Shown piece after piece: positions 34,563 through 44,219 of a stretch of 64,000 bases of DNA (position 1 is its first letter; each line of letters begins with the position of its first letter). The stretch is from Flavobacterium sp. LC2016-23 (GTDB lineage Bacteria > Bacteroidota > Bacteroidia > Flavobacteriales > Flavobacteriaceae). Under the pieces are notes generated by a model that was given only the letters and a program-made list of their open reading frames with translations, had not been told where the DNA came from and did not search any database. Position numbers and translations under genes: made by a program. The stretch is from the NCBI RefSeq assembly GCF_009674775.1, contig NZ_WKKE01000025.1, positions 32,960-96,959 on the forward strand. The letters run 5' to 3'.

Positions 34563-36476
34563 TTAAGCACTAAAATTATCAATCTCTTCCTGAACGATTT
34601 CCCAATCCAGTAACAATTGCTCCAGATCTGCTTTTTTCTTGTTGTAAGCGGTAAAGAAAGAAGCATCCTCGATATGTTTATCATAATTGGAAGCCAGCAT
34701 CTTATCATCATGCTGAATATCTCTTTCTAATTGTTTGATCTGACTTTCAACTTTACTTAACTTGTTTTGCAGCGCTTTACCTTTCTTCTGATCCTCGTAG
34801 GAAGCCTTGTTCGTTTCTTTTGGGGCAGCAGCTTTGGCAACATCTTTTTTCTCGACTTCACGCATGTTTTCAAGATTGCGCTGTTCCAGGAAATAATTGA
34901 TATCCCCTAAATATTCTTTGATTTTCTGATCTTTAAATTCGTAAACAATATTAGACATTCCCTGAAGAAAATCCCTGTCGTGTGACACCAATAGTAAAGT
35001 TCCTCCGAATTTTTGAAGAGCGGCCTTTAAAACGTTCTTAGATTTAATGTCCAGGTGGTTGGTAGGCTCATCCATCAGCAAAACATTGATTGGCTGCAGC
35101 AATAATTTACAAAGAGCCAAACGGTTACGTTCGCCACCTGAAAGTACTTTTACCTTTTTCTCCACATCGTCACCACGGAATAAGAAAGACCCCAGCATAT
35201 CACGAACTTTAGAACGGTTTGTGTCCATCGCAGCATCTTCCATTGTCTGAAGCAGCGTAATTTCCCCATCCAGATATTCTGCCTGATTCTGGGCAAAATA
35301 CCCTAACTGAACGTTGTGTCCCAATTTTATATTTCCCTGGTATTCAAATTCATTCACAATAGCTTTAATGAAGGTTGATTTTCCCTGACCATTTTGTCCC
35401 ACAAAAGCAATTTTGCTTCCGCGTTCTACCAGTAAATCAATATCTTTCAAAATAACTTTATCGCCATACGCTTTGGTTACATGTTCGGCTTCAACTACCA
35501 CTCTTCCGGGTTCTTTTGAAACCGGGAAAGAGATATTCATTACCGAATTGTCGTCTTCATCAACTTCAATTCGTTCTACTTTATCTAATTTTTTAATCAA
35601 CGACTGCGCCATCGAAGCTTTAGAAGCTTTTGCACGGAATTTCTCGATTAATTTTTCTGTTTCTTCAATTTTCTTCGCCTGATTTTTCTGAGTCGCCAAT
35701 TGCTTTTCGCGAATCTCATGGCGCAATTCTAAATATTGAGAATAAGGTTTATTAAAATCGTATGCTTTTCCTAATGAAATTTCGATCGTACGGTTGGTGA
35801 CATTATCTAAAAACATTTTATCGTGCGATACAATTACGACAACTCCGGGATAATTGCGAAGAAAACCTTCCAGCCAGATAATACTTTCTATATCCAGGTG
35901 ATTCGTTGGCTCATCCAGAAGCAATACATCATTTGACTGCAATAATAATTTAGCCAATTCGATACGCATTCTCCAGCCTCCTGAAAATGTTTCAGTCTGA
36001 TTATTGAAAACTTCTCTTTTAAAACCCAATCCTAAAAGAATTTTCTCGGTATCACCCACATAGTTGTAACCTCCAAGAAGTTCAAAGCGATGGGTGTAAT
36101 CAGATAAATCTTCAATGATCTGGCTGTATTCTTCACTTTCATAATCAGTTCTGGTCACCAATTGATGATTAATCTGTTCTAACTTTTTTTCAACAATTTT
36201 TATCTCTGTAAAAGCTTCATAGGCTTCTTCCAGAACGGTTCTTCCCTGTTCGAAATCAATATCCTGACGTAAAAACCCCATTCTGATATCCTTTTCCTGG
36301 GAAATAACTCCGGAGTCAGGGGCAAAATCTCCCGCCAGCATTTTAAGCATTGTAGATTTACCCGCTCCGTTTTTCCCGACAAGTCCAACACGGTCTCCCG
36401 CACCTAAACGAAAAGTAACTTCCTCGAATAAATATGTACCTCCAAAAGAAACCGATAAATTATGTATATTAAGCAT
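34563..36476 (-). CDS. ABC-F family ATPase (Uup/EttA-like)
   Basis: A 637-residue protein with two ABC cassettes and no membrane segments. Cassette 1: GLVGKNGAGKSTMLKML, LSGG at FSGGWRMRIELAKLLL, and LLLDEPTNHLDIESIIWLE. Cassette 2: FVGQNGQGKSTFIKAI, LSGGERNRLALCKLLL, LLMDEPTNHLDIKSK. The linker between them (residues 245-310) is a charged coiled coil, and the C-terminus (530-637) is another coiled coil (KLSKVESQIKQLERD), as in Uup. ABC-F proteins act on ribosomes or on DNA-associated processes; the C-terminal coiled coil points to the Uup branch. It is transcribed divergently from the DUF983 gene. Confidence 0.92.
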   Translation of the reverse strand: MLNIHNLSVSFGGTYLFEEVTFRLGAGDRVGLVGKNGAGKSTMLKMLAGDFAPDSGVISQEKDIRMGFLRQDIDFEQGRTVLEEAYEAFTEIKIVEKKLEQINHQLVTRTDYESEEYSQIIEDLSDYTHRFELLGGYNYVGDTEKILLGLGFKREVFNNQTETFSGGWRMRIELAKLLLQSNDVLLLDEPTNHLDIESIIWLEGFLRNYPGVVVIVSHDKMFLDNVTNRTIEISLGKAYDFNKPYSQYLELRHEIREKQLATQKNQAKKIEETEKLIEKFRAKASKASMAQSLIKKLDKVERIEVDEDDNSVMNISFPVSKEPGRVVVEAEHVTKAYGDKVILKDIDLLVERGSKIAFVGQNGQGKSTFIKAIVNEFEYQGNIKLGHNVQLGYFAQNQAEYLDGEITLLQTMEDAAMDTNRSKVRDMLGSFLFRGDDVEKKVKVLSGGERNRLALCKLLLQPINVLLMDEPTNHLDIKSKNVLKAALQKFGGTLLLVSHDRDFLQGMSNIVYEFKDQKIKEYLGDINYFLEQRNLENMREVEKKDVAKAAAPKETNKASYEDQKKGKALQNKLSKVESQIKQLERDIQHDDKMLASNYDKHIEDASFFTAYNKKKADLEQLLLDWEIVQEEIDNFSA

Positions 36477-36550
36477 GTATTGTTATTTTATAACTAATTG
36501 ATTGTGTAAATTTACACTCCCAAATCAATGGGAAATTTAATTTTTTGCAA

Positions 36551-36934
36551 ATGTTAAAAAAAGGATCCAAACTAAATAGTATTTTAACAGGAAGTTGTCC
36601 AAAATGTCAAAATGAAAGTATGTATTCGGACAAAAATCCACTTCATTTGACTAAAGTTCTCAAAATGAACGATCATTGTAGTCATTGTGGATTAAAATAT
36701 CAAATTGAACCTTCCTTTTTTTACGGAGCAATGTATGTAAGTTATGGTTTAAACGTAGCTGTTGGAATTGCAGCTTTTATTATTTCGTTTGTATTCTTTC
36801 AGACCACAATCGAACAATCTTTTATAGCAATCGTAATTAGCCTGATTGTATTATTCCCTTTTGTTTTAAGGCTTTCCAGAAATCTATACATTAATATGTT
36901 TGTTTCTTATGATCCTAAGGCCGGTCAAAAATAA
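36551..36934 (+). CDS. DUF983 family membrane protein
   Basis: A 127-residue protein with two CxxC pairs near the N-terminus (CPKC at about 15-18, CSHC further on) and two membrane helices (residues about 60-80 and 90-110: VAVGIAAFIISFVFF and IVISLIVLFPFVLRL). This is the standard layout of DUF983, a zinc-ribbon-plus-membrane family of unknown function. ATG 36551 is preferred over the TTG six bases earlier. Its 3' end overlaps the convergent FAD oxidoreductase gene by 20 nt. Confidence 0.85.
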   Translation: MLKKGSKLNSILTGSCPKCQNESMYSDKNPLHLTKVLKMNDHCSHCGLKYQIEPSFFYGAMYVSYGLNVAVGIAAFIISFVFFQTTIEQSFIAIVISLIVLFPFVLRLSRNLYINMFVSYDPKAGQK

Positions 36935-37988
36935 GGGTTTTGAGATATCTTTTATGAAATCGCTTAATGTCGATTTCAGCATCTAACGGAATTTCATTTT
37001 CAATCTTGTCAAACAAAGCTTGCGCCATTGCAGGCCCCAGCATCACACCACGGGTTCCTAACCCGTTGAGGATATGAAGCGATTTACGTTCGTGATGTGT
37101 TCCGATCAAAGGTCTTCTGTCTTTAACAGTCGGACGCACTCCGCCAAAATGTTCTATGATTTCGAAATCACATGTGATAATTTCTTTAATACGATCTACT
37201 AACTCCTGTTTTCCTTCTTCGGTTGGTACATCAGTCTTATCCTGCCAGTTGTAGGTCGCACCAACTTTAAAGAGATCATTACCCAGAGGCAATATAAAGA
37301 CGCTTGTATTCACAATGACATCTAAATTCAACTCCTGGGCTTTTATGACAAACAACTCTCCTTTTGTACCATCTAGTGGCAGATAATTAAAAAAAGGATT
37401 CTTATGCAAGCCGAAGCCCTCCGCAAAAATAATATGGCGTGCCTGAATATTTTTATACTGAATTCCATCATCCAAAAATTCGATATAAGTGCTATCGAAA
37501 AACTCTTCCAGCAATAGATCTTTTTCTTTCAGGTATTCTTTGTAACGATCTAACAGTAATGCCGTATCCACATATCCGGTATGCAGCACTTCCCCATAAT
37601 CGTAAGGAGAATATATACTATTGTATTTTCGGTTAATTAGCTTAGTGGATAAAAAAGATGTCAGATTTTTCTTATCTGAAGCAGCAAACCAATTATTCTG
37701 TTCTTCGATAGAAAAGAATTTTCGTAGAATCGGTAATTTAAAATTAAACTTCGTTTGCAGTTTATCTTCAATATGATTGTAAAAATCATTCATTAAAACC
37801 AATTGTTCCTGCGCCTTCCAAACTTCGCTAAAGCGTTTTAAAATAACAGGATTGTACAAACCTCCTGCTACCCTAGATGAATTTTGAGAATTATTATCAA
37901 GAACTAAAATGGTTTTATTGTTTTTCAGGGCAACTTCTGCAAAAGAAATTCCGGCCAGCCCGGATCCGATAATGAGATAATCAATCAT
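36915..37988 (-). CDS. FAD-dependent oxidoreductase (DAO family)
   Basis: A 357-residue protein with an N-terminal FAD-binding Rossmann motif (IIGSGLAGISFAEVALKNN, then LVLDNN) and the C-terminal DAO-type return segment (HFGGVRPTVKDRRPLIGTH ... LNGLGTRGVMLGPAMAQAL). This pattern is that of D-amino-acid-oxidase/glycine-oxidase-type flavoenzymes, also seen in the oxidase part of MnmC. Substrate cannot be assigned. The gene ends 20 nt inside the convergent DUF983 gene. Confidence 0.88.
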   Translation of the reverse strand: MIDYLIIGSGLAGISFAEVALKNNKTILVLDNNSQNSSRVAGGLYNPVILKRFSEVWKAQEQLVLMNDFYNHIEDKLQTKFNFKLPILRKFFSIEEQNNWFAASDKKNLTSFLSTKLINRKYNSIYSPYDYGEVLHTGYVDTALLLDRYKEYLKEKDLLLEEFFDSTYIEFLDDGIQYKNIQARHIIFAEGFGLHKNPFFNYLPLDGTKGELFVIKAQELNLDVIVNTSVFILPLGNDLFKVGATYNWQDKTDVPTEEGKQELVDRIKEIITCDFEIIEHFGGVRPTVKDRRPLIGTHHERKSLHILNGLGTRGVMLGPAMAQALFDKIENEIPLDAEIDIKRFHKRYLKTLIFDRP

Positions 37989-38010
37989 ATTAAGTAATAG
38001 GTAAAATAAA

Positions 38011-38042
38011 AAAACTCTTACTACAAAGGTAGTAAGAGTTTT
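38011..38042 (-). terminator. terminator of the gldKLMN operon
   Basis: AAAACTCTTACTAC (38011-38024) pairs perfectly with GTAGTAAGAGTTTT (38029-38042), loop AAAG, with a T-run on the minus strand after the stem. It lies 24 nt past the gldN stop. Confidence 0.9.
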
Positions 38043-38065
38043 TCTTATAATTTAATTTTCGAAAC

Positions 38066-39058
38066 TTAGTAGTTCCACATATCCTGCTCGAAGTTACGAA
38101 TCTTCTCTTTTACTCTCTCAGATTCTAACAACTGATTCTGCGCGTTGTCTTTCATGTATTCTTTGATCTCACGATCTCCGTACAAGTTTTCCTCTTTGTA
38201 GACAACAGCATTAAAACGTCTTGAGTTCAAAATCTGATCGAAAGAAATTGGTAATGCCGAATTGCTGTCATTAAACGCTTTTGCTTCATGCAAGGCTTCT
38301 CTTGAGTTTGGATAGAAAATCCAGAACAACTCGATATAATCCTTTTCGTCACTGTTCATAGTGTAAACGTCAGGAGTTACAGGACAAATTCCAAGTAAAC
38401 GATATTTCAATTCACTTTGACGTTTGTCGAAATACCAGTATCCTTTAATTTTATACTGCGTAACATCTGCAGAAGTTAGATCTTGCTTCAGAATAAATTC
38501 AGCAGGAACAGTTCTTGTAGCCGCTACAGTCTCATCAACATAAGTTACTACTTTCTTTTTACCAGTACCGGTAACAACTTTTTTCTTCACAACGTGAGTT
38601 TTGTAGTCGTCCGGGTATTGGTTAATTAATTCTCTACCTGCATCTGTTGTATCGATACGTGACAATGATCCCTGGATGTCTTTCAAAGATTTTTTAGTAT
38701 TGAAATAACTATCAGAATATACCTCAGTTATTTTGCCATTCTTCATAGCTTTCGTCAAAACATCATAAAGAGAACGTCTGTCAGAACCAATATTAGCTGT
38801 GTCTACTGGAAAGTACAATGGAAAATTGATTTTTTCATTCAAATCAATAATCTCCCAGGTAGTTTTTCCCATCAATACATCTCTATCATCTACATAACCA
38901 TAAGCCAAAGGTTTATCATTATCGGAGATAAGCTGTGCAGGAGTCTTAAGTCCTATCTGAGCAGGTGTTTTTGCATTAAGCAAATTAGATTGCGCATTAG
39001 AAGCGAAACCCCCAGCGATAGAAACAATAGCTATTAAAAAATTTCTTACTTTCATCAT
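38066..39058 (-). CDS. gldN: gliding motility / type IX secretion protein GldN
   Basis: A 330-residue periplasmic protein with a signal peptide (MKVRNFLIAIVSIAGGFASNAQ). The GldN domain follows: PLAYGYVDDRDVLMGKTTWEIIDLNEKINFPLYFP, LTKAMKNGKI, and the ILGICPVTPD-like segment GICPVTPDVYTMN. GldN forms, with GldK, the periplasmic ring attached to the outer membrane in the T9SS. It is the last gene of gldK-L-M-N. The paralog gldO, which follows gldN in F. johnsoniae, is absent here. Confidence 0.95.
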   Translation of the reverse strand: MMKVRNFLIAIVSIAGGFASNAQSNLLNAKTPAQIGLKTPAQLISDNDKPLAYGYVDDRDVLMGKTTWEIIDLNEKINFPLYFPVDTANIGSDRRSLYDVLTKAMKNGKITEVYSDSYFNTKKSLKDIQGSLSRIDTTDAGRELINQYPDDYKTHVVKKKVVTGTGKKKVVTYVDETVAATRTVPAEFILKQDLTSADVTQYKIKGYWYFDKRQSELKYRLLGICPVTPDVYTMNSDEKDYIELFWIFYPNSREALHEAKAFNDSNSALPISFDQILNSRRFNAVVYKEENLYGDREIKEYMKDNAQNQLLESERVKEKIRNFEQDMWNY

Positions 39059-39099
39059 GATATCATTATAAGATATTGAACGTAGTTTTACCTACTTTA

Positions 39100-40641
39100 T
39101 TATTGTATTTCGTAAATTACCGGAGCAGTTCTTGGTAATAAGTAACTACCAGCTCCAACAAGTTTAGTTTTAATTTCAGAAATAGTAACCTGATCTCCTT
39201 TACCTGATCTTGAAAGTATTTGTTTACACTGTGCATTTAATCTGTTACCAGTAACTACAACTGTAGGCTGTCCTGTAACTTTAAGGTTAAATCCAACAAC
39301 ATCTAAACCAACTTCAAAGTCAAAATCAAGTAATTTAGCACCAATTGTAGCAATTTCTAAGTTAGATTTTGGTCCTTTAACAACACCCATCTCACCTCTA
39401 ATTGTTCCGGTTGGCCCAGGAATACCTTTAATTCTGAACGTCTTCTTATCTGTAACTTTATCTCCGTTTGGTAATGTACCTGTTACGGAAATAGTAGCCT
39501 CAGTACCCTGACCAGGGCTCATGTTATATTTACCTGGTTTACCAGCAGAAGCTAATCCCGGAGCACTAGCAACAATTTTGTTTGCATCAACACCAGCGAA
39601 TGAAACAGAAATTGGGTTAACAACTCCTCTGTAAACAACATTCATTTTATCAGCAGAGATTGTAGCAGAGTTTGGTCTTGGTACAACAACATATTTTCCA
39701 GCGAATTTAAGAGGAATATTTTTTCCGTCTTCAAGGAATGTAAATTGACCATTAATATCCTGCTCTCCAACACCACCTGCAGTTAATGAGATAACAGCTT
39801 GTCCGTTTACGATTTGCCCAGGACCCTGGAATGAAGTTGGTTTTGTATTTTCGTCATAACGACCTAAAACAACTTTACCCGTTACTTTTTCTCCCTGGAA
39901 GTAAGCATTTTTATCTAAAACAACGATCGCCTGATAGTTGCTGTAAGATGCAGCAGCCACAGCCGCTTTACCTAAAGCACTATTGTAAACGTCAGCCTCA
40001 GTTTTCTTAACGTCATTTTGCCAAGCTGAAAGTTTAGCAGCTGATGCAATTGCAGGAAAACCTTTAAAGTGGTACTCTAAATATCTTTCTTTAATACCTT
40101 CTTTGTTTTTTACATCTGAAACGTCAAACTTTTTCTCCACCTCAGAAATAATAGAAGCATATTTTTTATCTGACCCTAAGGCAGCTTTAATATCTGACTT
40201 ATATTTCTCGATTTTAGCGATAATTTCCTTACCTTTTTTAGTGTAACCGTCTCCTGTAAACCAGTCGTCGATATTATCACCTCTGTCCATCGCTTCGTAT
40301 GGAAGTTTTCCTGTTTCTTTTTCTACTTCAAATCCTTTAATAGACTGAGCCTTTAGAGTAGCTATATAATCATAAAATTCTTTTGAGATTGTTTCAACTT
40401 TGTGAGCAGTAACTGCAGCAATTGCAAATTCTCCTTTTGCTTCAGCAGCTTTTTGATCTAAAGACATCAATAAACTTGCATTTGTTTCAGTTGAATTCGT
40501 ATTTGCACTTTCAAACTTTTCGTTCATCAGACCAAAAGCAGAAATTACTTCTTTCGATACGTTCATTGCTAACATTGCGATGAAAACCAGATACATCAGG
40601 TTAATCATCTTCTGTCTAGGGGTTAATTTTCCTCCTGCCAT
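39100..40641 (-). CDS. gldM: gliding motility / type IX secretion motor protein GldM
   Basis: A 513-residue protein with one N-terminal membrane helix (MINLMYLVFIAMLAMNVSKEVISAF), a conserved cytosol-membrane opening MAGGKLTPRQKM, a helical periplasmic bundle (residues 40-220) and a series of beta-sandwich domains to residue 513. GldM dimers pass through the GldL ring; together they use the proton gradient to drive secretion and gliding. The gene is 41 nt upstream of gldN and 52 nt downstream of gldL. Confidence 0.95.
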   Translation of the reverse strand: MAGGKLTPRQKMINLMYLVFIAMLAMNVSKEVISAFGLMNEKFESANTNSTETNASLLMSLDQKAAEAKGEFAIAAVTAHKVETISKEFYDYIATLKAQSIKGFEVEKETGKLPYEAMDRGDNIDDWFTGDGYTKKGKEIIAKIEKYKSDIKAALGSDKKYASIISEVEKKFDVSDVKNKEGIKERYLEYHFKGFPAIASAAKLSAWQNDVKKTEADVYNSALGKAAVAAASYSNYQAIVVLDKNAYFQGEKVTGKVVLGRYDENTKPTSFQGPGQIVNGQAVISLTAGGVGEQDINGQFTFLEDGKNIPLKFAGKYVVVPRPNSATISADKMNVVYRGVVNPISVSFAGVDANKIVASAPGLASAGKPGKYNMSPGQGTEATISVTGTLPNGDKVTDKKTFRIKGIPGPTGTIRGEMGVVKGPKSNLEIATIGAKLLDFDFEVGLDVVGFNLKVTGQPTVVVTGNRLNAQCKQILSRSGKGDQVTISEIKTKLVGAGSYLLPRTAPVIYEIQ

Positions 40642-40693
40642 TTTTTTCTAATTAGTTCTTATTAATAAATTTAATATAATAGTTAAAAACTAA

Positions 40694-41341
40694 TTATCCT
40701 TTGTTACTCATTGCAGAAAGCATACCACCGTAAACACTGTTCAAAGAAGCAATGTTTGCAGTCATTGATTGCATTTGTTCTTTTAATTTAGATGCATTAT
40801 CAGCGATTTCTTTGTTAGCGTCAGCATTTCTTGCAGCGCTTTCCAATTGTACTTTGTACAAGCTGTTTAATGATTCCATTTGAGCAGCAGCCATTGATAA
40901 TTCTTCGCTGTATTTTTTAGTAGAAGCGATAGAATCTACAGTAGGAGCAATTCCTTTAGCAGCTGATTCGAAATTTTTAATACTGTTTCCTAAACTTGAC
41001 ATTAATTCTCCGTCAATTTTAGCTTCTTTTAACATTACGTCTAACTTTTGAGACAATAATCCTTGAGCATCAGAAGGGGTTTCTTTTTTGTCAGTTTTAG
41101 TTCTAGCCTGACCATTAGCTAATTCAGGGTACACAAGAGTCCAGTCCAACTCATCATCAACAGGCTCGAAAGCAGAAAGAGCAAAAATTAATGCCTCAGT
41201 TAATAATCCCACTGAAAGCATAACTGTACCTGTTAGAGGTCCTAATTCAAAGTGCGTAATTTTGAATAATGCTCCAACGATTACCACTGCCGCTCCCATA
41301 CCATAAGCGAAATTCATTGCTTTTTTACTTAATAATGCCAT
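40694..41341 (-). CDS. gldL: gliding motility / type IX secretion motor protein GldL
   Basis: A 215-residue protein with two N-terminal membrane helices (residues about 10-28, FAYGMGAAVVIVGALFKI, and 35-57, GTVMLSVGLLTEALIFALS). A Glu within the second helix (TEALIF) is the conserved residue involved in proton use. The cytosolic tail (residues 75-215) is mostly coiled coil (LSMAAAQMESLNSLYKVQLES). GldL pentamers surround the GldM dimer. Confidence 0.95.
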   Translation of the reverse strand: MALLSKKAMNFAYGMGAAVVIVGALFKITHFELGPLTGTVMLSVGLLTEALIFALSAFEPVDDELDWTLVYPELANGQARTKTDKKETPSDAQGLLSQKLDVMLKEAKIDGELMSSLGNSIKNFESAAKGIAPTVDSIASTKKYSEELSMAAAQMESLNSLYKVQLESAARNADANKEIADNASKLKEQMQSMTANIASLNSVYGGMLSAMSNKG

Positions 41342-41403
41342 AATACTTTTTTTTAGGTTTTAATTTGAAATAGATTTGATTTGGTTATTGAATTTATTAT
41401 AAT

Positions 41404-42801
41404 TTACTTTTTTCTATTACCCGTTACTTGGGTTCCCATGTAATCCTGTACAGTTCTGAAACCAATATAACTTCTTGCTGAATCCGCATATTCGTGATCA
41501 CGAGTACTTACCTGTAGGAAGTAAGCAACATCTTTCCAAGATCCTCCACGAACCACTTTTCTTTGATTGTTTCCGTCAATTACGTTTGGATTCATTGTTG
41601 AAACATATTCGTAAGCATTTGGATTGTATGCTGAATCTGTCCATTCCGAAACGTTACCAGCCATGTTGTATAAACCGTAACCGTTTACCTCGTAAGATTT
41701 AGCTTCAACTGTGTACAAAGCCTCATCAGCTGCGTAATCTCCTCTGCTTGGTTTGAAGTTTGCAAGGAAACACCCTCTGTCACTCTTAGTGTAAGGACCT
41801 CCCCAAGGGTAAGTAGCTGATTCCAGACCTCCTCTTGCCGCATACTCCCATTCTGCCTCTGTTGGCAATCTGAAAGCATTTACTAAGTCACGTCCTTTTT
41901 TCTTAGATTTGATATAACTGTTTTTATTTAATGTTCTCCATGCACAAAATGCTTTCGCCTGTTTCCAAGTAACACCAACTACAGGATAATCTCCGTAAGC
42001 TTTGTGCCAGAAATAGTCATTATGCATTGGCTCATTATAAGAGTAAGCGAAATCTTTAATCCACACTGTTGTGTCAGGATAAACACTAACCTGCTCCGTT
42101 TTAACGAAATCTTTTCTTTTTCCAACTTTAGCTTTTGCAGCAGCCTGAATGTCCATCCATGAATAACGGAATTTCAATTTATTTACATCAATTGTTCTCA
42201 AACCATTATAAGATTCTTCAATTGGCAAATACATAGAATCCATTACCTCAGTATAATACTCATCCGGATAAGCCTTTGTATCTTTGATTAATTTTACCTT
42301 TTTGTTTAATTTTCTTCCAGCATAAGGATCATCTGCAGTACCTACACTATAATAGTTATCATACATGTATTTGTCATATGCAGTCATTTTTTCAGGATCT
42401 GAATCATTAAAGGCATAATCAGCAATACTACCTGCTTTTTTACCTTTTGCATCACCTGCACCTTTTTGCCCTGTCTCATCAGCTAAGATAGCCAAACGAA
42501 CTCTCATTGTAGAATCTTTTACCCATTCCACAAATTGACGATACTCGCTGTTTGTAATTTCAGTTTCGTCCATATAAAAGGAACGTACCGTTACTGTTTT
42601 AGTTGGAGCATCTTCTACATTAGCCAAATCAGCATCTGATTTACCCATAATAAAAGATCCACCTGGAACCAATGTCATTCCATAAGGTTTTTCAGGATGC
42701 CATTTTCCTCCTGTAACACCAACTAACTCTCCTTTATCACCTGATTTTCCACAGCCAATAACTAGGGTTAACATTGCTGCAAATGCAATAAACTTCTTCA
42801 T
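41404..42801 (-). CDS. gldK: gliding motility lipoprotein GldK
   Basis: A 465-residue lipoprotein; signal peptide MKKFIAFAAMLTLVIGC with lipobox VIGC (Cys17). The rest is a formylglycine-generating-enzyme (FGE-sulfatase) fold: MTLVPGGSFIMGKSDAD, DETEITNSEYRQFV, PVVGVTWKQAKAFCAW, RLPTEAEWEYAARGG, GLYNMAGNVSEWTDSAY, RKVVRGGSWKD. GldK uses the fold structurally in the T9SS ring with GldN. It starts the gldKLMN run; a TATTTTTG box at 42898-42905 may be its promoter. Confidence 0.95.
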   Translation of the reverse strand: MKKFIAFAAMLTLVIGCGKSGDKGELVGVTGGKWHPEKPYGMTLVPGGSFIMGKSDADLANVEDAPTKTVTVRSFYMDETEITNSEYRQFVEWVKDSTMRVRLAILADETGQKGAGDAKGKKAGSIADYAFNDSDPEKMTAYDKYMYDNYYSVGTADDPYAGRKLNKKVKLIKDTKAYPDEYYTEVMDSMYLPIEESYNGLRTIDVNKLKFRYSWMDIQAAAKAKVGKRKDFVKTEQVSVYPDTTVWIKDFAYSYNEPMHNDYFWHKAYGDYPVVGVTWKQAKAFCAWRTLNKNSYIKSKKKGRDLVNAFRLPTEAEWEYAARGGLESATYPWGGPYTKSDRGCFLANFKPSRGDYAADEALYTVEAKSYEVNGYGLYNMAGNVSEWTDSAYNPNAYEYVSTMNPNVIDGNNQRKVVRGGSWKDVAYFLQVSTRDHEYADSARSYIGFRTVQDYMGTQVTGNRKK

Positions 42802-42897
42802 ATAAATTTGGGATTATCTATTCATTATTATAAGTCCGTAAACGTATTTATTATTTATCTAAAAAACAATACTAGTCACGTAATTTATTTCACCGTT

Positions 42898-42905
42898 CAA
42901 AAATA
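42898..42905 (-). promoter_or_regulatory. possible -7 box (TATTTTTG) for gldKLMN
   Basis: Minus-strand TATTTTTG fits TAnnTTTG and leaves a leader of about 90 nt before the gldK ATG. No TTG is seen at -33, so support is weak. Confidence 0.35.
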
Positions 42906-43064
42906 ATGTTAAATAAAATAAAAAAAAAATATTTTGTCGATAAACTAACCTGAAAAATCGACGTAAAACGTTAAATTTTATAATACATACTTCTTTTCTT
43001 ACTAATATTTTTTAACTTTTTTTTAATAATTTTAAAAAATTCTGATTTCTGTTAAAATTTCCTT

Positions 43065-44216
43065 CTATAAAGCATTTTTTCGCTGCGCTTTCCACCATCT
43101 TTCCGGCAGTTCCTGGTTACAAGCGAGCAAATATTCGTCGTAAGAACATGGTAATAACGTATTTCTTTTCAATTTATTATGACCGTTAGATTCGTAAGGA
43201 ATTTCTATCCACCAACGATCTGTTTTATCACTTTTATAAAAAATTAATTCTTCCTCTTCTAAAGGAACAATGTATTTTAAATAATTGGCCCTGCTCCCAA
43301 ATGGATATTCTTTTGAACGATAGTGATATCCCTCTATAAAATACCAGACAATCTGAGCAATAATCCCTGATTCCTGTACGGTGCTATTGTGATTAAATAT
43401 CCCAAATGAAGAAACTTTATCACTGATACCGGCATATCTGGCCAGCGAACAAATCTCTTTTCCGTTAAAACCATTAGGCTCAAAAGAAACCGTATTTCCT
43501 GAATCTGAAGATTTTACCGAATTCAAATCGATACTTACCAAATCCGCATCCCTGAAAACTGGCTCCGCTAATGCTATTTTATTCGAAATCTCCCCTAAAC
43601 GGTAAGCATCAAAAAACAATTTTTCAATTAAATCAATCTCTTCCTGAGAATTATAATAGGTCTGATAACCAATATTACAATAATTAAAGAGATTATTGGG
43701 TTCATCAATAATGATTTTTGTCAGATAGGAATTAGCCGAAACGAGTTCATTTTCTTTACCAAAATCAAATTTATTATCTACCGAAACCATATTTACCATC
43801 TGCTCCAAATCATCATACGCACGGTACAAAGCATAAGTCAGATCCTGCGAACCTCCCAGAACTATCGGAATCACTTTATTCTTAATCAAAGCAGCTGTTA
43901 CTTTTTTAAGCGCAAAATAAGTATCCTCTACTGAATCTCCTGCAAGAATATCTCCCAAATCGGCAATTGACGCATCCCAATTACCAGGAAACATGCTGTA
44001 AAACTTCTTTCTTACAGCATTCAGGTTTACCTCATTAAAACCGTCTGTATTTCGTCGATCCTCTAAAACTCCAACAATTGCAATCGTAATTTTATTAATA
44101 TCCGGAAACTGGTCCTGTGTATGAAAAGCAACTTTACTGCCCAATTCCTGAGAAGACAACGAACTAATGAATTTTAAAATTCCATCATTAACCGGTTCTA
44201 GAAAATCAAATTCCAT
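43065..44216 (-). CDS. arginase/formimidoylglutamase-family protein with degenerate metal site
   Basis: A 383-residue protein with the ureohydrolase fold pattern: IPIVLGGSQDLTYALY where active enzymes have GGDH, MVSVDNKFDFG where they have DAHxD, and LVSIDLNSVKSSDSG where they have DxDxxDP. Most of the Mn-binding His/Asp residues are replaced, so it is probably not an active ureohydrolase as usually defined, though databases would label it formimidoylglutamase or arginase family. It lies 3 nt after topA, so it is co-transcribed with it, and directly upstream of gldKLMN (263-nt gap). A structural or binding role is inference. Confidence 0.85.
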   Translation of the reverse strand: MEFDFLEPVNDGILKFISSLSSQELGSKVAFHTQDQFPDINKITIAIVGVLEDRRNTDGFNEVNLNAVRKKFYSMFPGNWDASIADLGDILAGDSVEDTYFALKKVTAALIKNKVIPIVLGGSQDLTYALYRAYDDLEQMVNMVSVDNKFDFGKENELVSANSYLTKIIIDEPNNLFNYCNIGYQTYYNSQEEIDLIEKLFFDAYRLGEISNKIALAEPVFRDADLVSIDLNSVKSSDSGNTVSFEPNGFNGKEICSLARYAGISDKVSSFGIFNHNSTVQESGIIAQIVWYFIEGYHYRSKEYPFGSRANYLKYIVPLEEEELIFYKSDKTDRWWIEIPYESNGHNKLKRNTLLPCSYDEYLLACNQELPERWWKAQRKNAL

Positions 44217-44219
44217 TTT

